A stretch of DNA of 64,000 nucleotides from JAAYHG01 sp012735455 (GTDB lineage Bacteria > Bacillota > DTU030 > DUMP01). Under the pieces are notes generated by a model. That model had not been told where the DNA came from. It saw only the letters and a list, made by a program, of their open reading frames with translations, and made no database searches. Positions 29,677-38,804 of the stretch are shown here, piece by piece (position 1 is the stretch's first letter; each line of letters begins with the position of its first letter). A program made the position numbers and the translations under genes. The stretch is taken from positions 1 to 64,000 of the forward strand of contig JBMNIX010000015.1 in NCBI GenBank assembly GCA_050951365.1, written 5' to 3'.

Positions 29677-29705
29677 ACTTTAGCAAATGTTGTTCCCACT
29701 GTCAA
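29677..29705 (-). promoter_or_regulatory. Promoter of the glyQS T-box operon
   Basis: Minus strand TTGACA (29705-29700), 17-base spacer, TAAAGT (29682-29677), just upstream of the leader. Confidence 0.7.
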
Positions 29706-29720
29706 CTAAAAGCCGAGAAC

Positions 29721-30482
29721 CTACTTTGGGCCTGTTCCGTCCTGTACCAGGGCCAAGAAGAAGGCCGAGTTGGGGTCGCGCCCCAATTGCGCTCTTAAAT
29801 AGGATTGGGTAATCTGACGCAGTTCGGCTTTGTTGGAGCCAGTCAGGCGCAGATTGCGCAGACGGTTTAAAGGCGCACCCACCAAGAACCGCACTGCGGC
29901 CAGGGTGTCCGGGGCCACCGGCGGGGCATCCCTGTCTTGTGTCCGACAATCACCACAAAGGACTCCGCCCAGGGCAGCGCTAAAGGAGGCTCCTTGCTTA
30001 ACTTCGCAGCCACAGTTTACACACTGAGAAAACTCTGGTAAGTAACCTAAACGAGCCAGTAGACCCAGTTCAAACACGCGCACTGCAAGCTCTAGATCCT
30101 CTTCGTCAGCGGCCAAAACGCGCAGCATGGCAAGTAGAAAGGGAAAGAGGTCGCCACCGGGTTCCTCTTCCTCGGTCATGCGCTCCACAATCTCCAAACA
30201 ATAGGTGGCCGCTGCTGCCCCTTCCAAACTCTCGCGCAGTCCGCGGAAGGACTCTGTAATCTCGCACTGGCTGATGTTGTCCAAGCCTTGATTAGCAAAA
30301 AGGAGATAGTTCCCGTGGGTAAAAATCTCTGTGGACGCCGCGAGGCGGTTGCGCGGCCGACGAGCACCGCGCGCCACAGCCCGCACCTTACCGCGCTCAC
30401 GGGAATAAAGTGTGATCAACTTGTCCGCTTCACCAAGATTACGACTCTTGATCACCACCGCATCCAAACTGTATAGTGGCAT
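29721..30482 (-). CDS. DNA repair protein RecO
   Basis: A 253-residue recombination mediator. It has an N-terminal OB fold (YSLDAVVIKSRNLGEADKL) and a helical C-terminal domain with a zinc site CVNCGCEV...CGDC. It loads RecA on SSB-coated DNA with RecR/RecF. Start ATG 30482 has GGAGTTGAG; the longer frame runs into the small yqzL-like gene. It lies downstream of era as in most Firmicutes. Confidence 0.95.
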   Translation of the reverse strand: MPLYSLDAVVIKSRNLGEADKLITLYSRERGKVRAVARGARRPRNRLAASTEIFTHGNYLLFANQGLDNISQCEITESFRGLRESLEGAAAATYCLEIVERMTEEEEPGGDLFPFLLAMLRVLAADEEDLELAVRVFELGLLARLGYLPEFSQCVNCGCEVKQGASFSAALGGVLCGDCRTQDRDAPPVAPDTLAAVRFLVGAPLNRLRNLRLTGSNKAELRQITQSYLRAQLGRDPNSAFFLALVQDGTGPK

Positions 30483-30516
30483 CTCAACTCCTACTTTCTC
30501 TCCAACACACTTGTTG

Positions 30517-30651
30517 TTAATCCAGGGGGTTGTCCTCAGGTTCCGTATCAATCCTTTCTGCACCCAAGCTGCGGTAGAGAAGGTAAGACCCTATAGAGCC
30601 CGTCTGCCAGAAGTACTCCCAGAGTACGTCCCTTATCTCTTGTTGCTGCAC
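30517..30651 (-). CDS. YqzL-family small protein
   Basis: 44 residues, starting at GTG 30651 with GGAGAAGGGGTGTAAGG upstream and ending TAA 30519-30517. The core LWEYFWQTGSIGSYLLYRSL matches the pattern of YqzL, a very small protein found between era and recO in Firmicutes. Function unknown. The exact position between era (30678) and recO (30482) supports the call. Confidence 0.85.
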   Translation of the reverse strand: MQQQEIRDVLWEYFWQTGSIGSYLLYRSLGAERIDTEPEDNPLD

Positions 30652-30677
30652 CCTTACACCCCTTCTCCCCACACACC

Positions 30678-31574
30678 TCACCTTTCAAAACCAAGCTCGC
30701 GCAGGGTTCCCTCGGTGTCACGCCAATCTTTCTTTACCTTAACCCAAAGGTCGAGGAAAACTCGCATGCCCAGCAGAGCCTCCACGCTGGAGCGTGCACC
30801 CTGACCAATGGCTTTCAGCATGGCACCATCCCTGCCGATGAGGATGCGCTTTTGTGATTCTTTTTCCACGTAGATGTTGGCCCGCACATAGACAAGATCC
30901 TTACCCTCACGCTGCTCCATCTCTTCCACATCCACAGCCACAGCGTGGGGAACCTCATCTCGTGTAAGCTTCAGCACCTGCTCGCGCACCAGTTCCGCTA
31001 CGGCAAAGCGTTCCGGTTGGTCAGTAACCATGTCTGCCGGATAAAACTGTGGTCCTGATGGCAAATACTTGGTAATGATCTCCAAGAGTACGTCTAATCT
31101 CTCACCGGTAAGGGCAGAGATAGGAACCACCTCGGCAAAATCCGCCAGGGAAGAGTAGCGGTCTAAGGCAACAACAGTTTCCTCCCGGTTCAGTGCATCC
31201 ACCTTGTTTACGGCCAAGAGAACTGGGGTTTTGCAGTTCCTGAGAAAGGCAGCTATTTCCTGGTCTCCAGGTCCCAGGGGCGCTCTCCCATCTACGACGT
31301 AAAGTACCACATCCACCTCAGCCAAGGCACGCCTGGCAACCCCCACCATGTAATCTCCCAGCCGTGTCCTGGGCTTGTGGATACCTGGTGTATCAATGAA
31401 GATGATCTGTCTCGTTTCATCAGTGAGTATGCCGTGAATCCGATTGCGCGTTGTCTGCGGTTTTTCAGCCACAATGGCAACCTTTTCACCCACCAGGGCG
31501 TTAAGAAGAGTGGACTTGCCTACGTTGGGACGCCCCACCAGGGCAACAAACCCACTTCGGTAACCCTCACTCAT
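30678..31574 (-). CDS. GTPase Era
   Basis: A 298-residue ribosome-assembly GTPase. The G domain has GRPNVGKST, DTPGIHKPR and NKVD; the C-terminal KH domain has ILIGRDGAMLKAIGQGAR and binds the 3' end of 16S rRNA. Start ATG 31574 follows AAGGGAGGATTGCGTAC and overlaps the cdd stop. Confidence 0.97.
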   Translation of the reverse strand: MSEGYRSGFVALVGRPNVGKSTLLNALVGEKVAIVAEKPQTTRNRIHGILTDETRQIIFIDTPGIHKPRTRLGDYMVGVARRALAEVDVVLYVVDGRAPLGPGDQEIAAFLRNCKTPVLLAVNKVDALNREETVVALDRYSSLADFAEVVPISALTGERLDVLLEIITKYLPSGPQFYPADMVTDQPERFAVAELVREQVLKLTRDEVPHAVAVDVEEMEQREGKDLVYVRANIYVEKESQKRILIGRDGAMLKAIGQGARSSVEALLGMRVFLDLWVKVKKDWRDTEGTLRELGFER

Positions 31575-31977
31575 GTACGCAATCCTCCCTTAAGTGGGTT
31601 GGGCCGAAAGCTCGGGGGAGCAGTTCCTCAAGCGTAACGCGCTGAACCCCGTCTGGTCCGGTCAAATAGAGGACAAGTTCAGGAGCCAGTTCCCAAAGCA
31701 CCTGGCGGCAGGTGCCGCAGGGAGATGCTGCCTCTTTACCTTCAGTTGCCACTGCCAAGGCAGTAAATTTGCGCTCGCCCTCAGAGACCGCCTTAAAGAG
31801 GGCAACCCTTTCCGCACAGACTGTGGCACCGTAGGCAGCATTCTCAATGTTACAACCGCTGTACACTCGCCCGGAGGCGGTAAGGAGCGCTGCCCCTACC
31901 TGATAACCAGAGTAGGGCGCATAGGCCCGTTCCCGCGCCTTATAAGCAGCAGCCACCAAGTTCTCCACTTTGTCCAT
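31567..31977 (-). CDS. Cytidine deaminase
   Basis: A 136-residue zinc hydrolase converting (deoxy)cytidine to uridine for pyrimidine salvage. The motif CNIENAAYGATVCAERVAL carries the first zinc Cys and catalytic Glu; PCGTCRQVL carries the other zinc cysteines. Start ATG 31977 after GGGGGAACGTTAGCAG. Located between the DUF3048 gene and era, the usual ybeY-dgkA-cdd-era order with two inserted genes. Confidence 0.96.
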   Translation of the reverse strand: MDKVENLVAAAYKARERAYAPYSGYQVGAALLTASGRVYSGCNIENAAYGATVCAERVALFKAVSEGERKFTALAVATEGKEAASPCGTCRQVLWELAPELVLYLTGPDGVQRVTLEELLPRAFGPTHLREDCVHE

Positions 31978-31992
31978 CTGCTAACGTTCCCC

Positions 31993-33084
31993 CTACTCCC
32001 AAGAAACCTCTGCTCCCTTGGGCATTACCTCAATCCAGGTTTGTCCCGGAACCAGTTTCACTTCTAGACCATTTTTCTGTGTCCAGCGGGTGAACGATTC
32101 ACGGTTCGCCTTAGACCAGTTTGCCTCGTAGGTAACCCCCTGCTGGAAAACCCGGCCAACCCCCTGACCCGTCAACTTCATATCCAGGCGTCCCTCATTA
32201 TCCAACACCCTGGTACCATCCACGAACTGTACTATCAAGTTTTTCGCCACCAATTGTTGGCCTGTCTCCGCATCCCTGTGCGGCTTACCACCCGCGTAAC
32301 GCCGGTAACCGCCGCCGGGAATAGTTGCATCCCACTGATACTCTACTTTGTAACCCCCAGTAAAACGCAGGGTAATTTTCTTGGCCGCAGTACCGGAGAG
32401 GGCGCTGGGATCTTCCCAAAATGCAAATTCAGCCTTTGGTTCCTTGAGCGTCTCTAAACCTCGGCGCTCCAGCTCCTGAAAGAGCCGGTCCGTACTAGTA
32501 TACACATTATGGGGTTCCTTCTTGCTGCGCACCCGCCAGTAAACCTTTGGTAGATAAAACTCATTTAAGGAGATGACTTTAAGGTTCTTGATGTCGCGCT
32601 GTGCCTGGGGACTCCAGCCGCAGTGACTGTAAGCGGCATCAAACTCTAGCGCCTTGTCTAGAAAATAATGTCGCGCACTCCGTACCGGGCCGACCACCTC
32701 TGCCTCCTGGTGCAGAAAAACCGGCATCAGACGGGTAATGCCGCCTTCAGTCAGGATCTCGAACACCACACAGGCCTTATCAAGCCCGGATTGGTCTCCG
32801 ATCCCCGGCAGGTTATCAATCATCACCGCCACTGGCCTACGATTAAGAAGCTCTGGGTCCTCCAGGGGCATCCCATCCAGGGGACAGAAAGCCGTGGTCT
32901 CTTCCTCCTCGTTGGAAGGTGCTTCTATCTCTTCTGCGGGGGACGGCTCCTCCGCTGGATTTGCGGTCGGTTCGCCGGCTGGCGCCTTACCACAACCAAC
33001 AAGACCGATTGCCAAGAGCATAACCAGGACCCAGATCAGGCCTCTCTCCCCTGTCACAGCGCTTACCCCCTTAATTGCTAACAT
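31993..33084 (-). CDS. DUF3048 lipoprotein (YerB type)
   Basis: 363 residues. A signal peptide with lipobox GLVGC anchors it outside the membrane, followed by a Glu/Pro/Ala-rich linker (about 35-65). The DUF3048 core has NRRPVAVMIDNLPG, VFEILTEGGITRLMPVF, GPVRSARHYFLD and a C-terminal segment VTYEANWSKANRESFTRW. The family's function is unknown; in Firmicutes it is often near cell-envelope genes. Overlaps the upstream DUF881 gene by 14 bases. Confidence 0.88.
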   Translation of the reverse strand: MLAIKGVSAVTGERGLIWVLVMLLAIGLVGCGKAPAGEPTANPAEEPSPAEEIEAPSNEEEETTAFCPLDGMPLEDPELLNRRPVAVMIDNLPGIGDQSGLDKACVVFEILTEGGITRLMPVFLHQEAEVVGPVRSARHYFLDKALEFDAAYSHCGWSPQAQRDIKNLKVISLNEFYLPKVYWRVRSKKEPHNVYTSTDRLFQELERRGLETLKEPKAEFAFWEDPSALSGTAAKKITLRFTGGYKVEYQWDATIPGGGYRRYAGGKPHRDAETGQQLVAKNLIVQFVDGTRVLDNEGRLDMKLTGQGVGRVFQQGVTYEANWSKANRESFTRWTQKNGLEVKLVPGQTWIEVMPKGAEVSWE

Positions 33085-34165
33085 TCTCCTCGAGCGCCGG
33101 AAGCGTAATGTCGCTGGCCCGTTCTACCTCCAAACGCACTCCGGAAACGGCAAACTCTGCCCGTATCAGATCCAAACTGCTGTCCAAGACCTCGGCATCC
33201 CCTAAAGCATAAATTGTAACTGGGTTCACAGCGATGGGTTTTTGGTTTACCAGAATTACCGGGCCCGCACAGCGAATGGAAGAAGTGGCTACCAAGCGCT
33301 GGTTGTTTACCGCTATACCTGTTGCGCCGGCCGCAAAGAGCTCGTTTACCACGTCTCGTACATCGAAGTCGTGCACAATCTCGTTTACCCCTGCACCGCC
33401 TTCCGCATCGTATAGTCGTACTATAATCCCTGCGCCGGATAAGGGTGCTAGCCCTGTTCTCGCCTTAACCTCCTGTAGGCTGGCGCGCAGGCTCTCTACT
33501 TCTTTTTCGGCGTGTTTGAGCCGGTCTAACACAGAAACCGGCGTTACCAAACTGGCCCGGCCATCCTTTACGGCCACCTCTACCACCTGGCCTAAGCGGG
33601 CCAAGGACTTGCTTTCCTTGAGTCTAGCCACGGTCTCCGGCGAGAGCAGCCGTGCCGGGTCATCGATCTCAATACCCTGACCCTCGCTCCGGGTAACGGC
33701 AATAGTGGCTTCTCCCAACATGCCGCTCAGGCGTGGCTCCTGCCGGATAATGGCCAAGATTTCTTCCCGCCGCAGATTTTCCTCCTCGCGCAGGATAATA
33801 TCCTGGGTTTCCCGACCGTAACGCAGCACCACCTGAGCCACTTCTTCCGGCCCAGAAGCCTGCTCCAGCTCAAATTTGAACTTAGCTAAACTGGCCCGGA
33901 CAGCCTGGTTTTGATCCACCCCTAGGTCCCGGGCTAAGCGCTGACTATACTCCACCACCTGCTCCCCGCTGTGACGGGCAGCCTCCAGGGACAACACCTG
34001 CCAAGGCAGCTTCACAAGACCAGTAAGTAAGGCTAGAACCAGCGTATTCGTCAGGAACAATAAGACAATAAGTACAGTTTGGAACTTAAGAACACCTGGT
34101 ACACGGCCCGGCGGATAGCTACCCTTCCGCTCAGCAGAGGTGGGCACCATCACATCTCTAATCAC
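33071..34165 (-). CDS. DUF881 membrane-anchored protein
   Basis: 364 residues with one N-terminal membrane segment (TVLIVLLFLTNTLVLALLTG, about 30-49), a middle helical region and a C-terminal DUF881 domain containing TGLAPLSGAGIIVRLYDA, VNELFAAGATGIAVNNQRL and VNPVTIYALGD. DUF881 proteins (YlxW/YlxX) usually sit in division gene clusters; the role is structural or unknown. Here it joins the DUF502 and DUF3048 genes in one envelope block. It overlaps the DUF502 gene by eight bases. Confidence 0.82.
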   Translation of the reverse strand: MIRDVMVPTSAERKGSYPPGRVPGVLKFQTVLIVLLFLTNTLVLALLTGLVKLPWQVLSLEAARHSGEQVVEYSQRLARDLGVDQNQAVRASLAKFKFELEQASGPEEVAQVVLRYGRETQDIILREEENLRREEILAIIRQEPRLSGMLGEATIAVTRSEGQGIEIDDPARLLSPETVARLKESKSLARLGQVVEVAVKDGRASLVTPVSVLDRLKHAEKEVESLRASLQEVKARTGLAPLSGAGIIVRLYDAEGGAGVNEIVHDFDVRDVVNELFAAGATGIAVNNQRLVATSSIRCAGPVILVNQKPIAVNPVTIYALGDAEVLDSSLDLIRAEFAVSGVRLEVERASDITLPALEENVSN

Positions 34166-34760
34166 GGGCTCTCACCTTCCCCTCCCAGTCAGGGGGTTTG
34201 ATCACACCCCCCGAGACCACTAGTTTAATACCATCTTCCACGCTCATATCCAAGAAGGTAACCTCTTTTTCTGGCAGAAAAAGCAGAAAGCCAGAGGTAG
34301 GGTTGGGTGTGGTGGGGAGAAACACCGCCAGCATCTGCTCTCCGTTCTGCCCTATACCTTCATTGGTAAGAAAGGCCAGGGAGTAAAGTCCCTTGCGCGG
34401 ATATTCTACCAGCACAACCTGCCGAAAGGCCTTTTTCTGGTCACCGACAAAGGCCTGCACCACCTGTTTCAAGGTTTGATACACACTGCGCACCAAGGGC
34501 ACACGGGTAAAAACTCGGTCACCAAAGTGCAAGAACTTACGCCCCAGGTAATTGGTAGCCAGCACCCCAGTACCTAAGATGAGGAGAATGGTAATAGCAA
34601 AACCTGCCCCAGGAAGGCTGCGGCCAAAGACCAACTCTAGCAGGGGGCCAATAAGGCCATCCATAAAATCAAAAACAAACCACAGTAAGTATAAGGTGAG
34701 AACAAAAGGAAGAATCACTATAAGGCCGGTAAAAAAGTACTTACGTAAGGGTCGGAACAA
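34158..34760 (-). CDS. DUF502 family membrane protein
   Basis: About 200 residues with two N-terminal membrane segments and the family blocks YFFTGLIVILPFVLTLYLLW, RVFTRVPLVRSVYQTLKQ and VFLPTTPNPTSGFLLFLP. The function is not established. I choose TTG 34760 because GGGGGAGG lies seven bases upstream; another TTG at 34832 gives 24 more residues that do not look like the family. Confidence 0.85.
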   Translation of the reverse strand: MFRPLRKYFFTGLIVILPFVLTLYLLWFVFDFMDGLIGPLLELVFGRSLPGAGFAITILLILGTGVLATNYLGRKFLHFGDRVFTRVPLVRSVYQTLKQVVQAFVGDQKKAFRQVVLVEYPRKGLYSLAFLTNEGIGQNGEQMLAVFLPTTPNPTSGFLLFLPEKEVTFLDMSVEDGIKLVVSGGVIKPPDWEGKVRARD

Positions 34761-34838
34761 GCCATAACCTCCCCCAAACCGATTGGCGAACCGCCCTCTT
34801 ACCAGTATGCCACAGCCAAGCTCGCCCGACAAGGTACA

Positions 34839-35204
34839 TCAAGGCCAAAGACGAAGTAATGGCGGGCCCAGAATCATGAGACCAACAATAAGAGCGGCAA
34901 AGGCGGCAACCAAAACGGCCGCCGCCGCTACATCCTTGGCCACCTTGGCCAATGGGTGATAGGTGCGCTTGTAGAGATCAACTAGGGCCTCAAGGGCGGT
35001 GTTGGCAAGCTCGGTTATAAGCACCAGGGCAACAGTCAACACTACCAGAGCCTGTTCGGCTGCTGATAACTTAAGCCAGCGCGCCAGACCCACGGCTAGT
35101 ACCGCAGCCAAGGTATGTCGGCGAAGATTTCCTTGGGTGCGCCAGGCCCAAACCAGCCCCTTCCAGGCAAAACACAGGCTTTCCAAGAACGGACGTCGTG
35201 CCAT
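34839..35204 (-). CDS. Diacylglycerol/undecaprenol kinase (DgkA)
   Basis: 121 residues with three membrane helices. The hallmark ELANTALEALVDL carries the catalytic Glu. In Gram-positive bacteria the enzyme mainly phosphorylates undecaprenol for the lipid carrier pool. It complements uppP in lipid-carrier supply. Located after ybeY, as usual. Confidence 0.93.
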   Translation of the reverse strand: MARRPFLESLCFAWKGLVWAWRTQGNLRRHTLAAVLAVGLARWLKLSAAEQALVVLTVALVLITELANTALEALVDLYKRTYHPLAKVAKDVAAAAVLVAAFAALIVGLMILGPPLLRLWP

Positions 35205-35219
35205 ACGCCCACCCCTTTA

Positions 35220-35681
35220 TCAACGTCTCAACCCCACAACTGCAAGCACCGCTTCCTCTTTTTCCCGCATTGTCTCAAGCCCGGCTGCATCTTCATGATC
35301 ATAACCCAAAAGGTGGAGAATCCCGTGAACCAACAGGTAGCCGAGCTCCCGCTCGAGACTGTGACCATACTCAGCAGCCTGCGCCTTAGCCCGTGGCAAC
35401 GAAATGATCACATCACCCAAGAGTTCAGGCCAGTCCCCTGCTGGAAGCGGTTGTTCGTCTCCTTCCCGTAGGGCAAAGGAAAGGACATCAGTGGGCTGAT
35501 CAACCCCTCGATAGGTGCGGTTCAGTTCTTGGATAGTAGCATCAGTCACCATGGTTACGCTTACCTCGGCGTCTAAACTCCCCTCCTGCCGTAGAGCTTC
35601 CTCCCCGATAGCTGTGAGCAATCTCTCCTGCGCCTCGGTCAGAGCAAGTTCCTCCTGCTCACTAGTTATTACTACCGGCAC
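35220..35681 (-). CDS. Endoribonuclease YbeY
   Basis: A 153-residue zinc RNase for 16S rRNA 3' maturation and ribosome quality control. The metal motif HGILHLLGYDHE is intact and RGVDQPTDVLSFAL is typical. Overlaps the end of the upstream pgpH gene by 20 bases. Confidence 0.96.
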   Translation of the reverse strand: MPVVITSEQEELALTEAQERLLTAIGEEALRQEGSLDAEVSVTMVTDATIQELNRTYRGVDQPTDVLSFALREGDEQPLPAGDWPELLGDVIISLPRAKAQAAEYGHSLERELGYLLVHGILHLLGYDHEDAAGLETMREKEEAVLAVVGLRR

Positions 35682-37809
35682 TTTGTTCCTTCCCTTCTTC
35701 GCTAGCGCTGTTCTTGCTCACCGGATACTCTACCCGCGAATGATAGATGCCCGCGATAACCCGGCTAAAGGTAGCCGCCACCTTATCTAAGTCCCTTAGT
35801 GTCAGGTCGGACTGGTCCAGCTGACCATCGCCCAGACGGTCCTTAATTATCTTCCGGATTAGTGCATCAATTTTTCCCTGGGTTGGCTCCTTGAGAGAAC
35901 GCACAGCTGCCTCCACAGAATCCGCCAGCATCACCAGGGCCGCTTCTTTTGTCTGCGGTACCGGCCCATCGTAGCGGAAGTCATCCTCTGCTACCTCGGC
36001 TTGGTTTTCGGCCGTAGCCTGGTGGTAAAAGTAAGAGACCAAGGATGTTCCATGGTGCTGGCATATAATACTTTGAATCGCAAGCGGTAGATTGTACTCC
36101 CGTGCCAGTTCTACACCTTCCTTAATATGGGAGGTGATAACCAGAGCAGACAGGCTCGGACTCATCTTGTCGTGTGGGTTGCTGGTCAAGAGTTGATTCT
36201 CGATGAAGAATTCCGGACGTTTTAGTTTACCCACGTCGTGGTAGTAGCTGCCTACACGTACCAGGAGGCTATCTGCTCCCACGGCATCGGCGGCTGCCTC
36301 CGCCAGGTTGCCAACCACTATGCTGTGGTGATAGGTGCCTGGCGCTTCAAGAAGCAAACGCTTTAGCAGGGGATGGTTAGGATTCGCCAATTCCAGCAAA
36401 CGCACTGGGGTCGGGATACCAAACCCATTCTCTAGATAGGGCAGCGACCCAATGGTGAGAATAGCGGCCATCAGGCCATTCAGGATACCGATACCTCCTG
36501 CAAAAGCAAGCTCTCCTAATCCCTGTCCACCCAGAAGACCCAAACCCCAGGTAACACTGAGGTTGGCACCGCTCACAAAAACGCCGGCTCGAGTAAGGTC
36601 GCTCCGCTGGCTCACCTTTTGTACAGCTAACACCCCGGCCAGGCTGCCGACGACCGCCTGGATGGCCAAACTGAGATCTGAACCGGCCATAACACCAGCC
36701 AGGAGGGCCAACTCCGCTGCCACCAACACCGCCAGACGGCTATCCAATAGGATGGCCACTAAAAGCGGACCTGTGGCCACCGGAAAGAGATATGCCGCCA
36801 GGGTGTGGGGCACCAAGAGAAACAGACGGCCCACGGACAGCGTCCCCACAGCTATTAAGGAAAGCAACAGTAGGAGCTTTTCGTTTCCGGCCACCTTGGG
36901 CGCCAGTATCCTCAAATATGCAACCACGAGCCCCATCATTAACAGAACCATCAGGGCAACGCCCAAAACAGCCGTCCAGGACGTCTTTTGTTGCAGCAGC
37001 CCCAAGGCCTTGAGCTTCTTAATGGCCTCAGCAGTCACGAGATCGTGCTGTCGCACAATCATGGTGTTCTGAATAATGGTTTGTTCTACCGGGCGGATGC
37101 TCTCTCTGGCCTCACGCCTACGCCTTTCTGTTTCTTCCTCATTGAGCACCAGATTAGGGGCCAAGACGGCTCCTGCCAAGGAGCGCACCGCCTCTTTATA
37201 CTCGGGTGTCCCTTCTCCTGCTTCTACACGCCTACCCAGGTCTTCGCGCACTACTGGGAGATCGGTTTCTCGTACTCCCTCCTGCATTATTTCCCGTACC
37301 AGCTCCGGTGCCGCCCGCTCCAGGGTGGTGATCTCGTCATCGCCGAGCTCAAGGAGGGCACGATAGCAGCTGGCGGTAAGCGCCAGCCCCAGGCGCTGCT
37401 CCAGGAGCTCAGCTTTTTTCACCGTTTGCTCCTCCGGAGGCAGCTCCTCTGGCATTTCCTCTTTCCTTACCTCGCGAATGACAGAAAGTGCTGTTTGCAG
37501 CTTTTCCAAAGAAGCATTAAGCACGCTGATGTCAGGGTCGTAGACAGGTTCCACCAGTCGCGCCGCATTCTCTCTCAGCTCTTCTGTCTTCTCTTCGTCA
37601 AAATAGGTAACCGTCTTCGGGGCAGTTAAGTCGCGGGGGGCTGGTTTCCCTTCCTCTAGATATAGCCTGCGTGGCAGCCACTGCAAACTGACCAGGGTGG
37701 TTAATAGGACGAAGGTAATAAACCCTAGGCCAACGCGGCGGACTAACCCATGGGAGAACAGGTCGGCAGGCCACCCTGTAACTGGTTGTTGCCGTAACGG
37801 CATCTGCAT
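35662..37809 (-). CDS. Seven-TM HD-domain phosphohydrolase (PgpH family)
   Basis: 715 residues. N-terminal membrane helix, large extracellular domain (about 60-275), seven membrane helices (about 280-480) and a cytoplasmic HD domain with HHSIVVGNLAEAA and GSYYHDVGKLKRPEFF, plus CQHHGTSLVSYFYHQA. PgpH enzymes hydrolyse cyclic di-AMP to pApA. Between phoH and ybeY, the conserved Firmicutes location. Confidence 0.94.
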   Translation of the reverse strand: MQMPLRQQPVTGWPADLFSHGLVRRVGLGFITFVLLTTLVSLQWLPRRLYLEEGKPAPRDLTAPKTVTYFDEEKTEELRENAARLVEPVYDPDISVLNASLEKLQTALSVIREVRKEEMPEELPPEEQTVKKAELLEQRLGLALTASCYRALLELGDDEITTLERAAPELVREIMQEGVRETDLPVVREDLGRRVEAGEGTPEYKEAVRSLAGAVLAPNLVLNEEETERRRREARESIRPVEQTIIQNTMIVRQHDLVTAEAIKKLKALGLLQQKTSWTAVLGVALMVLLMMGLVVAYLRILAPKVAGNEKLLLLLSLIAVGTLSVGRLFLLVPHTLAAYLFPVATGPLLVAILLDSRLAVLVAAELALLAGVMAGSDLSLAIQAVVGSLAGVLAVQKVSQRSDLTRAGVFVSGANLSVTWGLGLLGGQGLGELAFAGGIGILNGLMAAILTIGSLPYLENGFGIPTPVRLLELANPNHPLLKRLLLEAPGTYHHSIVVGNLAEAAADAVGADSLLVRVGSYYHDVGKLKRPEFFIENQLLTSNPHDKMSPSLSALVITSHIKEGVELAREYNLPLAIQSIICQHHGTSLVSYFYHQATAENQAEVAEDDFRYDGPVPQTKEAALVMLADSVEAAVRSLKEPTQGKIDALIRKIIKDRLGDGQLDQSDLTLRDLDKVAATFSRVIAGIYHSRVEYPVSKNSASEEGKEQSAGSNN

Positions 37810-37811
37810 TG

Positions 37812-38804
37812 TTAACCATCCTCTCCCACGACTTTGCTCTGCTCCCGCTTGTCATACTCTTCGTAGGCCGCAATGATACGCTGTACCAACTCGTGCCGCA
37901 CTACATCCTGGTGGCTGAAGTGAACAAAAGCAATACCCTCGACATCACGCAGTACCACGCGCACTTCTTCTAGGCCAGAGAAGCGGCCTCGTGGTAGGTC
38001 TACCTGGGTAATATCACCGGTGATCACAGCCTTGGAGCCAAAGCCCAAGCGTGTCAAAAACATCTTCATTTGTTCTGGTGTGGTATTTTGGGCTTCGTCC
38101 AACAGTATATATGCATCGTCCAGGGTGCGGCCGCGCATGTAGGCCAAAGGTGCAATCTCTATGATGCCACGTTCTGCATACTTGTGGTACGTCTCCACTC
38201 CGAGAAAATCGTACAGGGCATCATAAAGTGGCCGTAGGTATGGGTCCACCTTTTCCTGCAGGTCACCTGGTAAAAAACCCAGTTTCTCCCCTGCCTCCAC
38301 CGCCGGGCGCGTTAGAATGATGCGGTTAATCTCCCGACTCTTAAGAGCTCGCACCGCCATGGCCATGGCAAGATAGGTCTTCCCTGTCCCGGCCGGGCCA
38401 ATGCCAAAGACAATGTCGTGTTTGCGGATAGACTCAACATAGCGCTTCTGCCCGAGCGTTTTTGGTTTCACTGACTTGCCTCGATGCGTGACCAGGATGG
38501 TATCTTCTTGCTTGGGATCCAGGATGCCAGCCTGTCCACTCCCAACAAACCCAATGGCCATGTGTACATCCTGGGGGGTAATCAAATTACCCTGGCGTAC
38601 CAGAGTCAACAGTTCTTCCAGCACGCTCTCCACCAGACCCACGGGAACAGCATCACCGATGATGGTCACTTCGGTGCCACGCGGCACTAACTTGACAGGG
38701 AACTCGCGCTCAAGGTAACGCAGGTTCTCATCAAACTGCCCAAACAGCCGGAGGGCCTCGTCATTGTCCCGAACGGCTATCTTCCTTTCCTTCTGCTCCC
38801 CCAA
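37812..38804 (-). CDS. PhoH family ATPase
   Basis: About 330 residues. Walker A is GIGPAGTGKTYLAMAMAV and Walker B is YILLDEAQNTTPEQMK; an N-terminal KH-like region (FPVKLVPRGTEVTIIGD) suggests RNA binding. The role is probably in RNA metabolism with YbeY. I choose TTG 38804 with AAGGAGGTCAAGATA upstream; the frame reaches further but overlaps yqfD more. The gene starts inside the end of yqfD. Confidence 0.95.
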   Translation of the reverse strand: MGEQKERKIAVRDNDEALRLFGQFDENLRYLEREFPVKLVPRGTEVTIIGDAVPVGLVESVLEELLTLVRQGNLITPQDVHMAIGFVGSGQAGILDPKQEDTILVTHRGKSVKPKTLGQKRYVESIRKHDIVFGIGPAGTGKTYLAMAMAVRALKSREINRIILTRPAVEAGEKLGFLPGDLQEKVDPYLRPLYDALYDFLGVETYHKYAERGIIEIAPLAYMRGRTLDDAYILLDEAQNTTPEQMKMFLTRLGFGSKAVITGDITQVDLPRGRFSGLEEVRVVLRDVEGIAFVHFSHQDVVRHELVQRIIAAYEEYDKREQSKVVGEDG

